Assembly: GCF_900107405.1 (NCBI RefSeq)
Contig: NZ_FNPV01000002.1
Coordinates: 186,001 to 250,000 of the forward strand
Direction: 5' to 3'
Length of the DNA stretch: 64,000 nucleotides
Source of the DNA: Tindallia californiensis
GTDB taxonomy: Bacteria; Bacillota; Clostridia; Peptostreptococcales; Tindalliaceae
This document shows, one piece after another, positions 16,220-24,816 of this stretch (its first letter is position 1; each line of letters opens with the position of its first letter). The notes below the pieces were generated by a model. It saw nothing but the letters and a program-made list of their open reading frames with translations. It did no database searches and had not been told where the DNA came from. The translations under genes were made by a program, and so were the position numbers.

Positions 16220-18085
16220 CTAACCATTTTTGTGAAAATAATAATGCACAGCTTCAGCCTGCTTAGTGTTAATTCCTTCAACGGCTTTAATTTCGTCATA
16301 GGTTGCCTTTTTTAGATTTTGAATCCCCTTAAAATGCTCCAATAATCGGCGCCTACTTTTTTCACCAATACCCACAATGCTGTCCAACTCTGACTCTGTC
16401 AATACTTTACTTCTTCTCTGGCGATGAAATTCGATGGCAAAACGATGGACTTCATCTTGTATTTTTGATAGCAGCCGCCAGACTTCCTTGTAAGCTCTTA
16501 GATCATATTTTGTACCTTCATATAGCAAAGCACTGGTACGATGCCTATCATCCTTCACCATTCCCGCAACAGGTATAGTAACATTACATTCTTCCAACGC
16601 TCTTAAGGCAGCTGAAATCTGACCTACACCACCATCCACTAGTAATAAATCTGGAAAGTAAGCAAAGCTTGATGTATCCATTTCTTTGTTTCCGTCGGCA
16701 ATTTCCTGAGCTTCGTTTAAGCCTCTTTTAAATCGCCTTTTAACAACTTCATAAATGCTCCCTGGGTCATCAGGGGTGGTAATATTTCTTATTTTAAATC
16801 TTCTATACCCACTTTTATTAGAGATTCCATCCTTAAACACTACCATAACCCCTACCGGCTCTGTTCCTGCTGTTGTTGAAATATCAATTGCTTCGATTAA
16901 CATAGGTGGTTGCTGTAAATTAATCATGCCAGCTATTTCATGAAGTGCCTGAATTCTTTCAGATTCCTTTTTTTGCCTTGATTTTTCACGTTGCTCTATT
17001 AATATATTTGCATTTTTTTGAACTAGTTCAACCAGTTTTCTTTTTTCGCCACGTTGTGGTGTTTTGATAGTTGCTTTTCGACCTTTCTTTTCTGTAAGCC
17101 AATGTTCAATTAACTCTTTATCAGCAGGTTCTTCCGCCATCAATAGCTCAATAGGTATATAAGGAGCGTTGTCGTAATAAAGTTTCAAAAAAGAAGCTAA
17201 AATTTTCGAACTCTCTTCCTGCTCTTCACCTTTCAGAAAGTGATGATGTTGGTTGATAATTTTCCCATCACGAACAGAAAAAACCTGAACACAACTTTCG
17301 TGATTTCCTCGCACTAATGCAATAACATCTTGGTCTAATTCATTTCCTCGATCCATTTTTTGCTTTTCTGTCACTTTTTTAAGTGCTGTCCACTGATCTC
17401 TAAAAAGGGCTGCTTTTTCAAATTGCATTTCTTCTGCAGCCTGCCTCATTTTCTGCTCCAATTCGTTAAGTAGCTTGTTTTCTTTCCCATCCAGAAGCAG
17501 TGTTACCTGGCGGATCATTTCTTGATACTCTTCTTTATGAGTCTTTCCCTGGCAAGGTCCAAGACATTGTCTTAGGTGAAAATTTAAACAAGGTCGATCA
17601 ATTTTTCCTGAATTTTGGCTGATCTTTTTATTGCATCTTTTTATTGGAAAAAGCTGCCTTATCAATTCCAACGTTTCGTTCAAAGCACCTACGTCTGTAT
17701 AGGGACCAAAATACCTTGATCCATCTTTCATGATTTGCCGTGTTTTAAAGACTCGTGGAAAGAATTCTTTATTTGTGATTTTGATGTAAGGATAGCTTTT
17801 GTCATCTCTTAACAACACATTGTATTTAGGTCTATTTTCTTTGATCAGGTTACACTCAAGAATCAGCGCCTCTACTTCTGTATCTGTTATGATTGTTTCA
17901 AAATCAGTTACGTGTTGCATCATCGCCCGTACTTTTGGTGTTGCTTGTCCAGCTGTTGTAAAATACTGTCTCACTCGATTCCTTAAACTTCTAGCTTTTC
18001 CTACATAAATGGTTTCTTTTTTGTTATTTTTCATGATATAAACGCCAGGTTGCTTTGGCAAGTTATCTAATTTTTCTCTAAGCAT
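16220..18085 (-). CDS. uvrC: Excinuclease ABC subunit C
   Basis: Makes both incisions in nucleotide excision repair. The GIY-YIG nuclease domain is at the N-terminus (QPGVYIMKNNKKETIYVGKARSLRNRVRQYF), followed by the UVR motif (KAALFRDQWTALKK), the RNase H-like C-terminal nuclease with LLVDGGVGQISAAL, and tandem HhH motifs (LDSIVGIGEKSRRRLLEHF). The frame is open to 18133; the ATG at 18085 gives the usual MLREKLDNLPKQPGVY start, with GGGTGA seven bases upstream. It is separated from uvrA and uvrB by the molybdoenzyme block. Confidence 0.95.
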   Translation of the reverse strand: MLREKLDNLPKQPGVYIMKNNKKETIYVGKARSLRNRVRQYFTTAGQATPKVRAMMQHVTDFETIITDTEVEALILECNLIKENRPKYNVLLRDDKSYPYIKITNKEFFPRVFKTRQIMKDGSRYFGPYTDVGALNETLELIRQLFPIKRCNKKISQNSGKIDRPCLNFHLRQCLGPCQGKTHKEEYQEMIRQVTLLLDGKENKLLNELEQKMRQAAEEMQFEKAALFRDQWTALKKVTEKQKMDRGNELDQDVIALVRGNHESCVQVFSVRDGKIINQHHHFLKGEEQEESSKILASFLKLYYDNAPYIPIELLMAEEPADKELIEHWLTEKKGRKATIKTPQRGEKRKLVELVQKNANILIEQREKSRQKKESERIQALHEIAGMINLQQPPMLIEAIDISTTAGTEPVGVMVVFKDGISNKSGYRRFKIRNITTPDDPGSIYEVVKRRFKRGLNEAQEIADGNKEMDTSSFAYFPDLLLVDGGVGQISAALRALEECNVTIPVAGMVKDDRHRTSALLYEGTKYDLRAYKEVWRLLSKIQDEVHRFAIEFHRQRRSKVLTESELDSIVGIGEKSRRRLLEHFKGIQNLKKATYDEIKAVEGINTKQAEAVHYYFHKNG

Positions 18086-18193
18086 TTCCTTTTCACCCAT
18101 TTGTTTTATTCTTTCTTTATTTATTCTATCCATTTTTATTCATTTTATTCTGATGCTTACTTTTTGTATTATCAATCTACCTGCTTTCTCTTT

Positions 18194-18223
18194 ATTGTAC
18201 CTCTTTTTTATCTATAATGCCAA
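18194..18223 (-). promoter_or_regulatory. Promoter of uvrC
   Basis: TTGGCA and TACAAT are spaced by 18 bases on the minus strand, about 110 bases before the chosen uvrC start. This shows that uvrC-PspC-hprK has its own promoter and does not depend on read-through from rnfD. Confidence 0.6.
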
Positions 18224-18239
18224 CTTTCTTGTTGTCTGT

Positions 18240-18370
18240 CCGATCACTACCACCGCTAGGACTCCCTCTTCTGCGAGAGGTAGATAAACAGTGCTACGTC
18301 CCTCGATAACGCATTCTAACCTTCCGAAGGAGTTAAAACTCCACCAGAAGCTAAGCATCCTGTTTATCAG
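18240..18370. other. Structured intergenic element of unknown identity between rnfD and uvrC
   Basis: The 300-base gap between rnfD and uvrC holds strong potential secondary structure. A 13-bp closing stem pairs GATAAACAG plus TGCT (18283-18295) with AGCA and CTGTTTATC (18354-18368), with a 2-base bulge. Inside are small hairpins CCTT-CCG-AAGG (18320-18330) and GGAGT-TAAA-ACTCC (18329-18342). A CCTCT/AGAGG hairpin (18265-18280) lies just outside. I do not recognise an RNA family. On the plus strand a weak promoter (TATAAT at 18213) and the terminator at 18387 would frame a transcript of about 195 bases; on the minus strand no promoter is evident in front of it. It may be a small RNA, a riboswitch-like leader or a mobile remnant. 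Confidence 0.45.
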
Positions 18371-18386
18371 AATAATCATAAAAATT

Positions 18387-18409
18387 CCGGATCAGAGCCC
18401 CTGATCCGG
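18387..18409. terminator. Terminator behind rnfD
   Basis: A 9-bp perfect stem CCGGATCAG/CTGATCCGG with a 5-base loop. On the minus strand it is followed by AATTTTTAT and ends the rnfC-rnfD operon. On the plus strand T-runs occur slightly further away, so it could work in both directions. Confidence 0.8.
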
Positions 18410-18442
18410 ATAGAATTCTTTTTTTATTCTTTTTTATGCTTT

Positions 18443-19384
18443 TCACGCTTCCTTTGGTTCAAGAAAAGCAAGGTGTCTGGTCGCTTTATCAATAACTGGA
18501 ACAAAAGCATTCATGATCAGGATAGAAAAAGCAACCCCTTCTGTCGGTGGTAAAAACACCCGAAAAATCATCACCAGCACGCCAATGCACAGTCCGAAAA
18601 TAACTCGTCCACTATAGGTTATAGGCGCTGTCACCCAATCTGTCGCCATAAATAAGGCCCCTATCATCAGTCCACCGGACAACAGGTGATAAAGTGGATC
18701 TTGTCCTGTTGCGAGTGCAATAACAACCACCGTCGCAAAAATAACCAGCGGCACTCTAAGCTTGATATGTTTTCGGTATTTCAGGTATGCTGCTCCCGCC
18801 ATTAATGCTAATGGAGAAGATTCAGAAAGTGCTCCACCCTGAAATCCAATAAACATTTCTCCATAGCTTGGCATTTCCATCCCACTACCCAATAAGGCTA
18901 GAGGAGATGCCTGTGTTACAATTTCTACAGAACTTAAGGTTAATGCGTCAGGAGCAAATGCTGCAAAAACAGGGGTTAATAAAATCATGGATACGCGTCC
19001 AAAAAGTGCTGGATTGAAACGATTCAGACCTAGTCCGCCAGAAAGCTCTTTCGCAACACCTACCCCTATCACCGTAGCCATTACGGCCGAAAACCAGGGT
19101 GCTGTCGGCTGATATAAAAGGGCTACAAAAAGGCCTGTAAGAACAGCACTACCATCATACAAAGATGGTTTTTTTCCCATGATTTTACGGACAACTACTT
19201 CTGTCAGTGCTGCTGTCGCCATGCAAATAGCTATTAAAAATATGGCATTCGCTCCATAAAAGAAAATAGATACCAATGAAATGGGAAGCAGCGCAATCAT
19301 TACGTCTCTCATCGCTGTTTCTAAAAAATAATTATCTTTAAGGTAGGGTGCCGATGATACCGGCAGTTTTCCCGCTTGACTCAT
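18443..19384 (-). CDS. rnfD: RnfD/NqrB-family membrane subunit
   Basis: RnfD is the NqrB-like integral membrane subunit of the Rnf ion-translocating complex. The 313 residues show about eight hydrophobic segments and Rnf family signatures: SLYDGSAVLTGLFVALLYQP (about 74-93), GGLGLNRFNPALFGRVSMILL, and FMATDWVTAPITYSGRVIFG. The site where RnfD/NqrB usually carries FMN on threonine reads VTQASPLA, so the acceptor would be Ser160. No RnfG, RnfE, RnfA or RnfB follows; a terminator comes 35 bases after the stop. It is the last gene of the Mo-reductase operon, so it may act as its membrane electron conduit instead of being part of a full Rnf. Confidence 0.92.
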   Translation of the reverse strand: MSQAGKLPVSSAPYLKDNYFLETAMRDVMIALLPISLVSIFFYGANAIFLIAICMATAALTEVVVRKIMGKKPSLYDGSAVLTGLFVALLYQPTAPWFSAVMATVIGVGVAKELSGGLGLNRFNPALFGRVSMILLTPVFAAFAPDALTLSSVEIVTQASPLALLGSGMEMPSYGEMFIGFQGGALSESSPLALMAGAAYLKYRKHIKLRVPLVIFATVVVIALATGQDPLYHLLSGGLMIGALFMATDWVTAPITYSGRVIFGLCIGVLVMIFRVFLPPTEGVAFSILIMNAFVPVIDKATRHLAFLEPKEA

Positions 19385-19405
19385 AATGGATTTCCTCCTT
19401 TTCTG

Positions 19406-20731
19406 TTAAGCGTTTCTTTTTGCCATTTCTCTTTTTTTAACAACCGGTTTAGCTACTTTTATAAACTCTAAAATCGGCCTATTCGCCGGACAGCTAAAGA
19501 CGCAAATTCCGCACTCCATACAGTCCATCATATTCCACTGCTCTAATCCTTCATAATTTTCCGTCTCGGCATACATACTCAGTTGATTTGGGTAAAGACG
19601 CATCGGGCATCTCTCCACACATTTTCCACAGCGTACGCAATTACTAAAGGGTAATTGTTCTCGTACGATTTCATTCGGTAATAACAGTACGCCGGTGCTG
19701 TTTTTAATCACAGGAGCATCCAGGGTTTCCTGCGCCTGTCCTGTCATCGGCCCACCAATAACAGCTTTATATCCTTCTACCTCTTCAATCTTACAGTGTT
19801 CAAGGATATGTCCTATCGGTGTCCCAATTTTAGTCATAAAGTTTCCTGGCTGATGCATGTCAGGACCACTCACTGTAACAATTCTTTCAATTAACGGTTT
19901 TCCATAAACAACGGCTTCATAAACAGCAATGGTAGTTCCTATATTTCGGACAATACATCCAATTTCTGCTGATCGTGCTCCTCTTTTAACATCTCTTCCG
20001 GTTACTGATTTGATCAGTATTGATTTGAATCCCTGAGGATATTTTACAGCAAGCGGAACGATTTCAAACAGTTTATTATCTTTTGTTTTCTCTTTTAGCA
20101 TTTCTATTGCATCCGGTTTATTAACCTCTATCCCTATCATGCATTTTTTTGCTCCGATTACTCTTGAGATAATTTCCGCACCGGCAATCAACTCGTCAGC
20201 CCGCTCTACCATCGCTCGATGGTCACAGGTCAAAAAGGGTTCACATTCAGCACCATTTAATACTAAATAATCCACTGGCTGACGAACATTAATATTAACA
20301 CTTGTCGGGAAGGACGCTCCACCCATCCCCACAATACCAGCTTCTCTGATCGCTTCAATAATCTCTTCTTTCGACATGCTTGACGGATCACGTTTTACCG
20401 TCGGCTCAAACTCCTGTTTATCCCCTTCCACATCAATGATAACGCTTTTTCCAACATCTCCGCTACAATACCAGAGAGTTTCTACTTCCCTAACCGTACC
20501 ACTGACACTAGAGTGTACAGGTGCACTGATCATTTCATCCGAATCACCAATTTTCTGCCCCACTTCTACTTTGTCGCCAGCTTTCACTAGTGGCTCACAA
20601 GGTGCTCCTAAGCTCTGATGCATCGGTATAATCACCTTTTTAGGAACCGACATTTTTTGAATAGACAAGTGATCTGTATAGCTTTTATAATGCGGAACAT
20701 GGACTCCCCCACTAAAAGATTTGGCCTCCAT
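19406..20731 (-). CDS. rnfC: RnfC-family NADH/ferredoxin-facing subunit
   Basis: RnfC is a peripheral flavo-iron-sulfur subunit on the cytoplasmic side that resembles NuoF and NqrA. The 441 residues contain the N-terminal barrel-sandwich domain (IIPMHQSLGAPCEPLVKAGDKV), the glycine-rich FMN/NADH loop GIVGMGGASFPTSVNI (about 122-137), LVLNGAECEPFLTCDHR, and two C-terminal [4Fe-4S] motifs: CVRCGKCVERCPMRLYP and CMECGICVFSCPAN. All cluster cysteines are present. It is 21 bases in front of rnfD and 44 behind the ferredoxin subunit. Only these two Rnf genes occur here. Confidence 0.93.
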   Translation of the reverse strand: MEAKSFSGGVHVPHYKSYTDHLSIQKMSVPKKVIIPMHQSLGAPCEPLVKAGDKVEVGQKIGDSDEMISAPVHSSVSGTVREVETLWYCSGDVGKSVIIDVEGDKQEFEPTVKRDPSSMSKEEIIEAIREAGIVGMGGASFPTSVNINVRQPVDYLVLNGAECEPFLTCDHRAMVERADELIAGAEIISRVIGAKKCMIGIEVNKPDAIEMLKEKTKDNKLFEIVPLAVKYPQGFKSILIKSVTGRDVKRGARSAEIGCIVRNIGTTIAVYEAVVYGKPLIERIVTVSGPDMHQPGNFMTKIGTPIGHILEHCKIEEVEGYKAVIGGPMTGQAQETLDAPVIKNSTGVLLLPNEIVREQLPFSNCVRCGKCVERCPMRLYPNQLSMYAETENYEGLEQWNMMDCMECGICVFSCPANRPILEFIKVAKPVVKKREMAKRNA

Positions 20732-20775
20732 TCAATTCACCCCTTCTTTAAAGTCGACATATGGTTTTCGCTTTT

Positions 20776-21633
20776 TTACTTCATTCTGTCTTCTTCTTTT
20801 TTCCGTTCCAAAGCTTCAATATCATCATCTTCATCGATGCCTGGTGCGAAATGACAGTGTGGTGCCATTTTATGTTTTTCACGAACTTCTTCCGCTTTTT
20901 GACTGTATTTTCTGGAGTGCAAGAAATTAAAACCCACAACAGCTGCACCGGCTAATAAAGCTGCCGGACGCAATGGCATAGAACTCCAGAGTCGAAGCGA
21001 CATGGGAATTTCCGGATTGACTGGCAGCCCATATTGCTGGGGTGTTTCATCTAACAGGTTCAATACTCTCTGACCGCCAAATTCAGATTCTCCATAAAGA
21101 TTTGCATGAACATATCCTTGTTTTTTAAGATCTTCAATCCGTCTGTCTGCATAAGCAATCATTTCGTCCCGTGAGCCAAACTTAACGGCCGTCGTCGGAC
21201 ACACCGTACTACAAAACGGTTCCATACCTTCTTTTATTCTAGATTCACATAAAGAACATTTATCTACTACGGCATTTGGTCGGTCATAGCTGATGGCATG
21301 GTATGGACAATTTTTCGCACAATAGTTACAGCTAATACATAGCCTTTCATCGATCACCACCAGATCATCTTCGTTTTTATGGCAAGCTCTTGTAGGACAG
21401 GCCATGACACAAGATGCTTCCGTACAATGAAAACAGGCATCTTTTTTATAGACTTTCCGCATACTTCCTACAGAACTTCCTGAATAATACTGGCCACTGC
21501 TATGCTCTTTTATCTTAGTTCTAAAGATGCTAGGAGTCACATCGTAGATGCTTTTACATACGGCTGTACATGCTTCACAGCCAATACAAAGAGAATGATC
21601 CACTAGCATAGTAAGGTCTTTACGATTACTCAT
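20776..21633 (-). CDS. Four-[4Fe-4S]-cluster ferredoxin subunit with C-terminal membrane anchor
   Basis: Electron-transfer subunit of a DMSO-reductase-family complex (DmsB/PhsB/FdnH type), 285 residues. Cluster cysteines occur in CIGCEACTAVC, CFHCTEASCVMACPTRAC, CISCNYCAKNCPYHA and CSLCESRIKEGMEPFCSTVCPTTA. A hydrophobic segment near residues 227-243 (PAALLAGAAVVGFNFL) is followed by a basic stretch (HSRKYSQK), predicting an external ferredoxin domain and a cytoplasmic tail, as in FdnH. A signal is not evident, so it would hitch-hike through Tat with the catalytic subunit. It lies between the catalytic subunit and rnfC. Confidence 0.9.
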   Translation of the reverse strand: MSNRKDLTMLVDHSLCIGCEACTAVCKSIYDVTPSIFRTKIKEHSSGQYYSGSSVGSMRKVYKKDACFHCTEASCVMACPTRACHKNEDDLVVIDERLCISCNYCAKNCPYHAISYDRPNAVVDKCSLCESRIKEGMEPFCSTVCPTTAVKFGSRDEMIAYADRRIEDLKKQGYVHANLYGESEFGGQRVLNLLDETPQQYGLPVNPEIPMSLRLWSSMPLRPAALLAGAAVVGFNFLHSRKYSQKAEEVREKHKMAPHCHFAPGIDEDDDIEALERKKEEDRMK

Positions 21634-21656
21634 CTCCTATCTCCTCCTCTCTATTT

Positions 21657-23903
21657 TTAAGCCTTGGTCACTTTTACCGGAAAATCTGTCATACAGGCTG
21701 CAGCTCCCGGATCATGCAGTTCTTTCATTTCTTCATGTGTCATTGAAGGAATTAAATCACCATCATTAGCTCCAATTCCATAGGCAACTTTCAACTTGCG
21801 ACTCCAGTGACCAAACCCATGAAAAACACAGACGCAATCATGACGAATTCCTTCTGTCAGCTTTGCTTTTAGTTGGATTTTACCAACACGTGATTCTATA
21901 TTAACCAAATCTCCATCTTTAATGCCCATGTTTTCCGCTGTTTCCCGATTCATAATGGCGTTGTTTTCGCCATACAATTCCATTACCAGCGTATTGTTTT
22001 GAGATTCTGTCATTTTATGCATTGGAGGTCGATTGATCAGGTAGTTAAATGGATATTCATCGTTTGGCCCTTCTCGCCTTGGGCGCCAGTATGGTAAAGG
22101 TTCAAATCCATTTTCTTCCATTACCGTAGAGTATAGTTCGATTTTACTGGAAGGGGTATTAAACTCTTCACGTGGCTCAAAGGGTTTTTCTTCACCCCAT
22201 AGTCCAGTGGGGTGATCTTTCATTTCATCCCAAGATGTACCAGCTGCCTCAAGTACGGCGTTGTTCCATGCTCCCCCCGAAGCACCTTCAAAATAATGGC
22301 CCAGCCCCATAGCTTGAGCAAGTTCAATAATAATGCTAGAAAAACCTTTTGTATCATAATCTAAGTTAACTACCGGCGTTCGAACCGCCAGTTGAGGCCA
22401 TCTAGAGAAAAAGTTTCTTGTTGAAACTCCCGAAGTTTCTAACCAATGAGGCTCCGGAAGGACAACATCCGCCATCATGGCCATTTCAGATGGGTATATT
22501 TCACAAACCGCTATAAAGTCTAATTTCTTGAAAGCTTCTACCATTTTTTTTGCTTCCGGAAAAGCCAATACATTATACTTCCTCACCAGAGCAGCTTTTG
22601 TAGGGTATGGTTTTTCGTTAAGGATGCCATCCGCTACGGTTGCAAAATCTCCATTTGTAAAACGACTCATGATTTCTCTTTGCTCCCAGGCATCAACACG
22701 ATCGGATCGACGTTCTGGAAAATCAGGTCTTGGAAAGGTTTCATCAAAGTCAGCTGATGGGAAATTTCTAGCTAACAGCAGCCCCCCCTCGCGCTCTATA
22801 GTTCCTACTAATGCATTTAAGATAACAATTGCCTGAGCTAACCGTGTGCTATTTGCGTAATTAGGGCCGGCAGCGTCTCTTTTATGTGTAAAAATATGAG
22901 CTGGTTTTACCGTAGCAAATTCTCGCGCAATGCGTCGAATATCATCTGCTGGTACTTCTGTAATTTCCGCTGCCCACTCTGGAGTATATTCTCGAGAGAA
23001 CTCTTCTAAATATTCAAATCCAGATGTATACTTTTCCACATAATCAGCATCATGAAGCCCTTCACTAACAATCACATGAATCATGGCGAGAGCAAAAGCC
23101 AAATCTGTTCCTGGTTTAATTTGGATCCACTCATGGGCTTTTCTGGCTGTTACAGACATATAAGGGTCTAAAATAACCATTTTAGCATTATTGGATAAGG
23201 CTCTTGTAATGTTTCGAATATGCATGTTTTTTGATTTACCTAACCCATCAAAACCAAAGCCCATAATATATTTACAATTCTCCAAGTCGTAAATATAGGG
23301 TCTTCCTCCACCCGTAAGCTGTGCGTACCAGCTTGCAACCTGCGACGTAAAACAAGTGCTTTGGTGAGCTACATGATTTGGCGTTCCAATGGCATTTCTT
23401 AGTCGATTAGCAAAATCCTGACTACGCATAAAAAAGATAATAGACTCCGGACCAAAGGTTTCAATGGATTTATTAAAGTTTTCTGCAATCATTTCAAATG
23501 CTTCTTCCCAAGTAATTTTAACAAATCCCGGATCTACTCCTTCTCCTTTTTCCGGATTGGTTCTTTTCATTGGATATTTTAATCGATCGGGATCATAAAG
23601 GGTTTTAGGAGCTGCATAAGCTTTAACACATAACCTTCCCTGCGCTGCTTGATCATCTGGATTGCCTTCCAAATGAATCACTCTATCGTTTACCACGTGA
23701 GCCTTGATCGCACATCCACCACCACAAACGCTACAAAATGTGTTTACCACTTTTGACCGTGGTTCTACCAAGCTTTGCTCCGCTTCAGCATGTGCAAATT
23801 TAGGGATGCTCAGTCCAGCTGTTGCCGCTACTCCAGTTCCCAAGGTTAGCTTAAGAAAATTTCTTCGATCAACATTCATTTCCTTTTGCTTCGATTCATT
23901 CAT
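21657..23903 (-). CDS. Tat-exported molybdopterin oxidoreductase, polysulfide/thiosulfate reductase-like
   Basis: Catalytic subunit of a DMSO-reductase-superfamily enzyme, 748 residues. A twin-arginine signal (DRRNFLKLTLGTG) and the cleavage-like AHAEA end near residue 40. The N-terminal [4Fe-4S] site is CSVCGGGCAIKAHVV with C further on (GRLCVKAYA). The Mo ligand is probably the cysteine in HQSTCFTSQV, as in PsrA/PhsA-type reductases, so it is not a selenoprotein. The ATG at 23903 has AGGAGGG nine bases upstream; an earlier in-frame start would delay the Tat motif. The substrate (polysulfide, thiosulfate, tetrathionate, arsenate or other) is not decided by sequence alone. It is followed by the ferredoxin, RnfC and RnfD genes instead of an NrfD-type anchor. 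Confidence 0.88.
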   Translation of the reverse strand: MNESKQKEMNVDRRNFLKLTLGTGVAATAGLSIPKFAHAEAEQSLVEPRSKVVNTFCSVCGGGCAIKAHVVNDRVIHLEGNPDDQAAQGRLCVKAYAAPKTLYDPDRLKYPMKRTNPEKGEGVDPGFVKITWEEAFEMIAENFNKSIETFGPESIIFFMRSQDFANRLRNAIGTPNHVAHQSTCFTSQVASWYAQLTGGGRPYIYDLENCKYIMGFGFDGLGKSKNMHIRNITRALSNNAKMVILDPYMSVTARKAHEWIQIKPGTDLAFALAMIHVIVSEGLHDADYVEKYTSGFEYLEEFSREYTPEWAAEITEVPADDIRRIAREFATVKPAHIFTHKRDAAGPNYANSTRLAQAIVILNALVGTIEREGGLLLARNFPSADFDETFPRPDFPERRSDRVDAWEQREIMSRFTNGDFATVADGILNEKPYPTKAALVRKYNVLAFPEAKKMVEAFKKLDFIAVCEIYPSEMAMMADVVLPEPHWLETSGVSTRNFFSRWPQLAVRTPVVNLDYDTKGFSSIIIELAQAMGLGHYFEGASGGAWNNAVLEAAGTSWDEMKDHPTGLWGEEKPFEPREEFNTPSSKIELYSTVMEENGFEPLPYWRPRREGPNDEYPFNYLINRPPMHKMTESQNNTLVMELYGENNAIMNRETAENMGIKDGDLVNIESRVGKIQLKAKLTEGIRHDCVCVFHGFGHWSRKLKVAYGIGANDGDLIPSMTHEEMKELHDPGAAACMTDFPVKVTKA

Positions 23904-23944
23904 CTTGTTCTTCCCTCCTGTTTTCAGTCTGTTAGGATACGCTA

Positions 23945-24517
23945 TCAATCAAATCTCCGCTTTTCCTGTTCCAAAAAAACATCTGCATATTCAGCTACTG
24001 TTGCATAAAAGTCAGCTTTTGGATTACTTTTTATATCCTTAAAAAGCTGAGGCATCCAACAAAGAATATGTTGATTGAGAAACTCTTTTTGAACTTCTTC
24101 TGTTTGTTTATTTTCTAACAATAAAGCCATAAAGGCTAGTTCAACAGAGGCATGATCTTCTGGGTGTCTTTTTTTTCCTTCGATTTTCAATCCATGGTTA
24201 AGATAAAAAGCTCTTACTTTTTCCCATGGTTCTTGCATCACTAATTGATCTTTAGATCGATAAACGGATTCATATGCCTTTACGCCTTCTGGCATGATGA
24301 AGATATGAGCGTATTCAACACCAAGGTCTTCCTCTTGTTTTGTCAAAAGTCGCTGATTCATTTTTTCCTTTAGCCTTTCAACAGGAACCGTATTTTCTGA
24401 GGAAATAGCATTGAAGCAGCTTACAAGCTTTTCAATGTCTTCATATTTCAACTGATCATCCATCAATCTGGAAAGAATGGAATAATGCCAAACTCTGTCA
24501 TTAACCGCTTCCATCAT
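23945..24517 (-). CDS. TorD/DmsD-family redox enzyme maturation chaperone
   Basis: Cytoplasmic chaperone that binds the Tat signal of a molybdoenzyme and holds it until the cofactor is inserted. The 190 residues show the family pattern: VEYAHIFIMPEGVKAYESVYRSKDQ (about residues 67-91), FYLNHGLKI, and HPEDHASVELAFMALLL (about 118-134). It stands directly before the catalytic subunit, which identifies its client. Two adjacent ATGs (24517 and 24514) follow a GGTGATGAG region; either could be the start. Confidence 0.87.
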   Translation of the reverse strand: MMEAVNDRVWHYSILSRLMDDQLKYEDIEKLVSCFNAISSENTVPVERLKEKMNQRLLTKQEEDLGVEYAHIFIMPEGVKAYESVYRSKDQLVMQEPWEKVRAFYLNHGLKIEGKKRHPEDHASVELAFMALLLENKQTEEVQKEFLNQHILCWMPQLFKDIKSNPKADFYATVAEYADVFLEQEKRRFD

Positions 24518-24816
24518 CTCATCACCATCCCTATCTATTTGTTAAAAGATTAACTATTTTCTCTTCTTAAAAACGCTCACACTATCTCCCTCTCAAACAG
24601 CGCCGTCATGCCCATTCTTGCCATGTATTGATAAAAAGATATATTTATATATGTTTTTCTATTGTTCGCTTCCTCATACCTCCTCGCACTACTTTTCCTT
24701 TTGTTTAATCTTTAACTTTTCTCCAAATTTACCCGCGATTATTGTTATTCTTTTCACAACAACAAGCATAGAAAATCTTCAGGCTTTTTTCATCACAAAC
24801 AATCAAGCCATAACGC
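24518..24816. other. Non-coding gap before the Mo-reductase operon
   Basis: About 300 bases with no convincing gene. It must contain the promoter of the Mo-reductase operon; AT-rich stretches around 24640-24660 (TATATAAATATA on the minus strand) are candidates, but no clear -35/-10 pair stands out. At its right edge, imperfect inverted repeats GAAAATCTTCAGGC (24776-24789) and GCCTAAGGATTTTC (24823-24836) overlap the tatC end and may form a terminator-like or regulatory hairpin. Confidence 0.4.

Noticed and set aside
18240-18370. The structured gap as a 5S, 6S or SRP RNA
   Set aside because: The sequence does not contain the conserved motifs of these RNAs, and the ends do not pair as in 6S; kept as unidentified.
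18443-20731. RnfC and RnfD as the start of an ordinary complete Rnf operon
   Set aside because: A terminator follows rnfD after 35 bases, and the next genes are uvrC and hprK; no other rnf gene is in the window.
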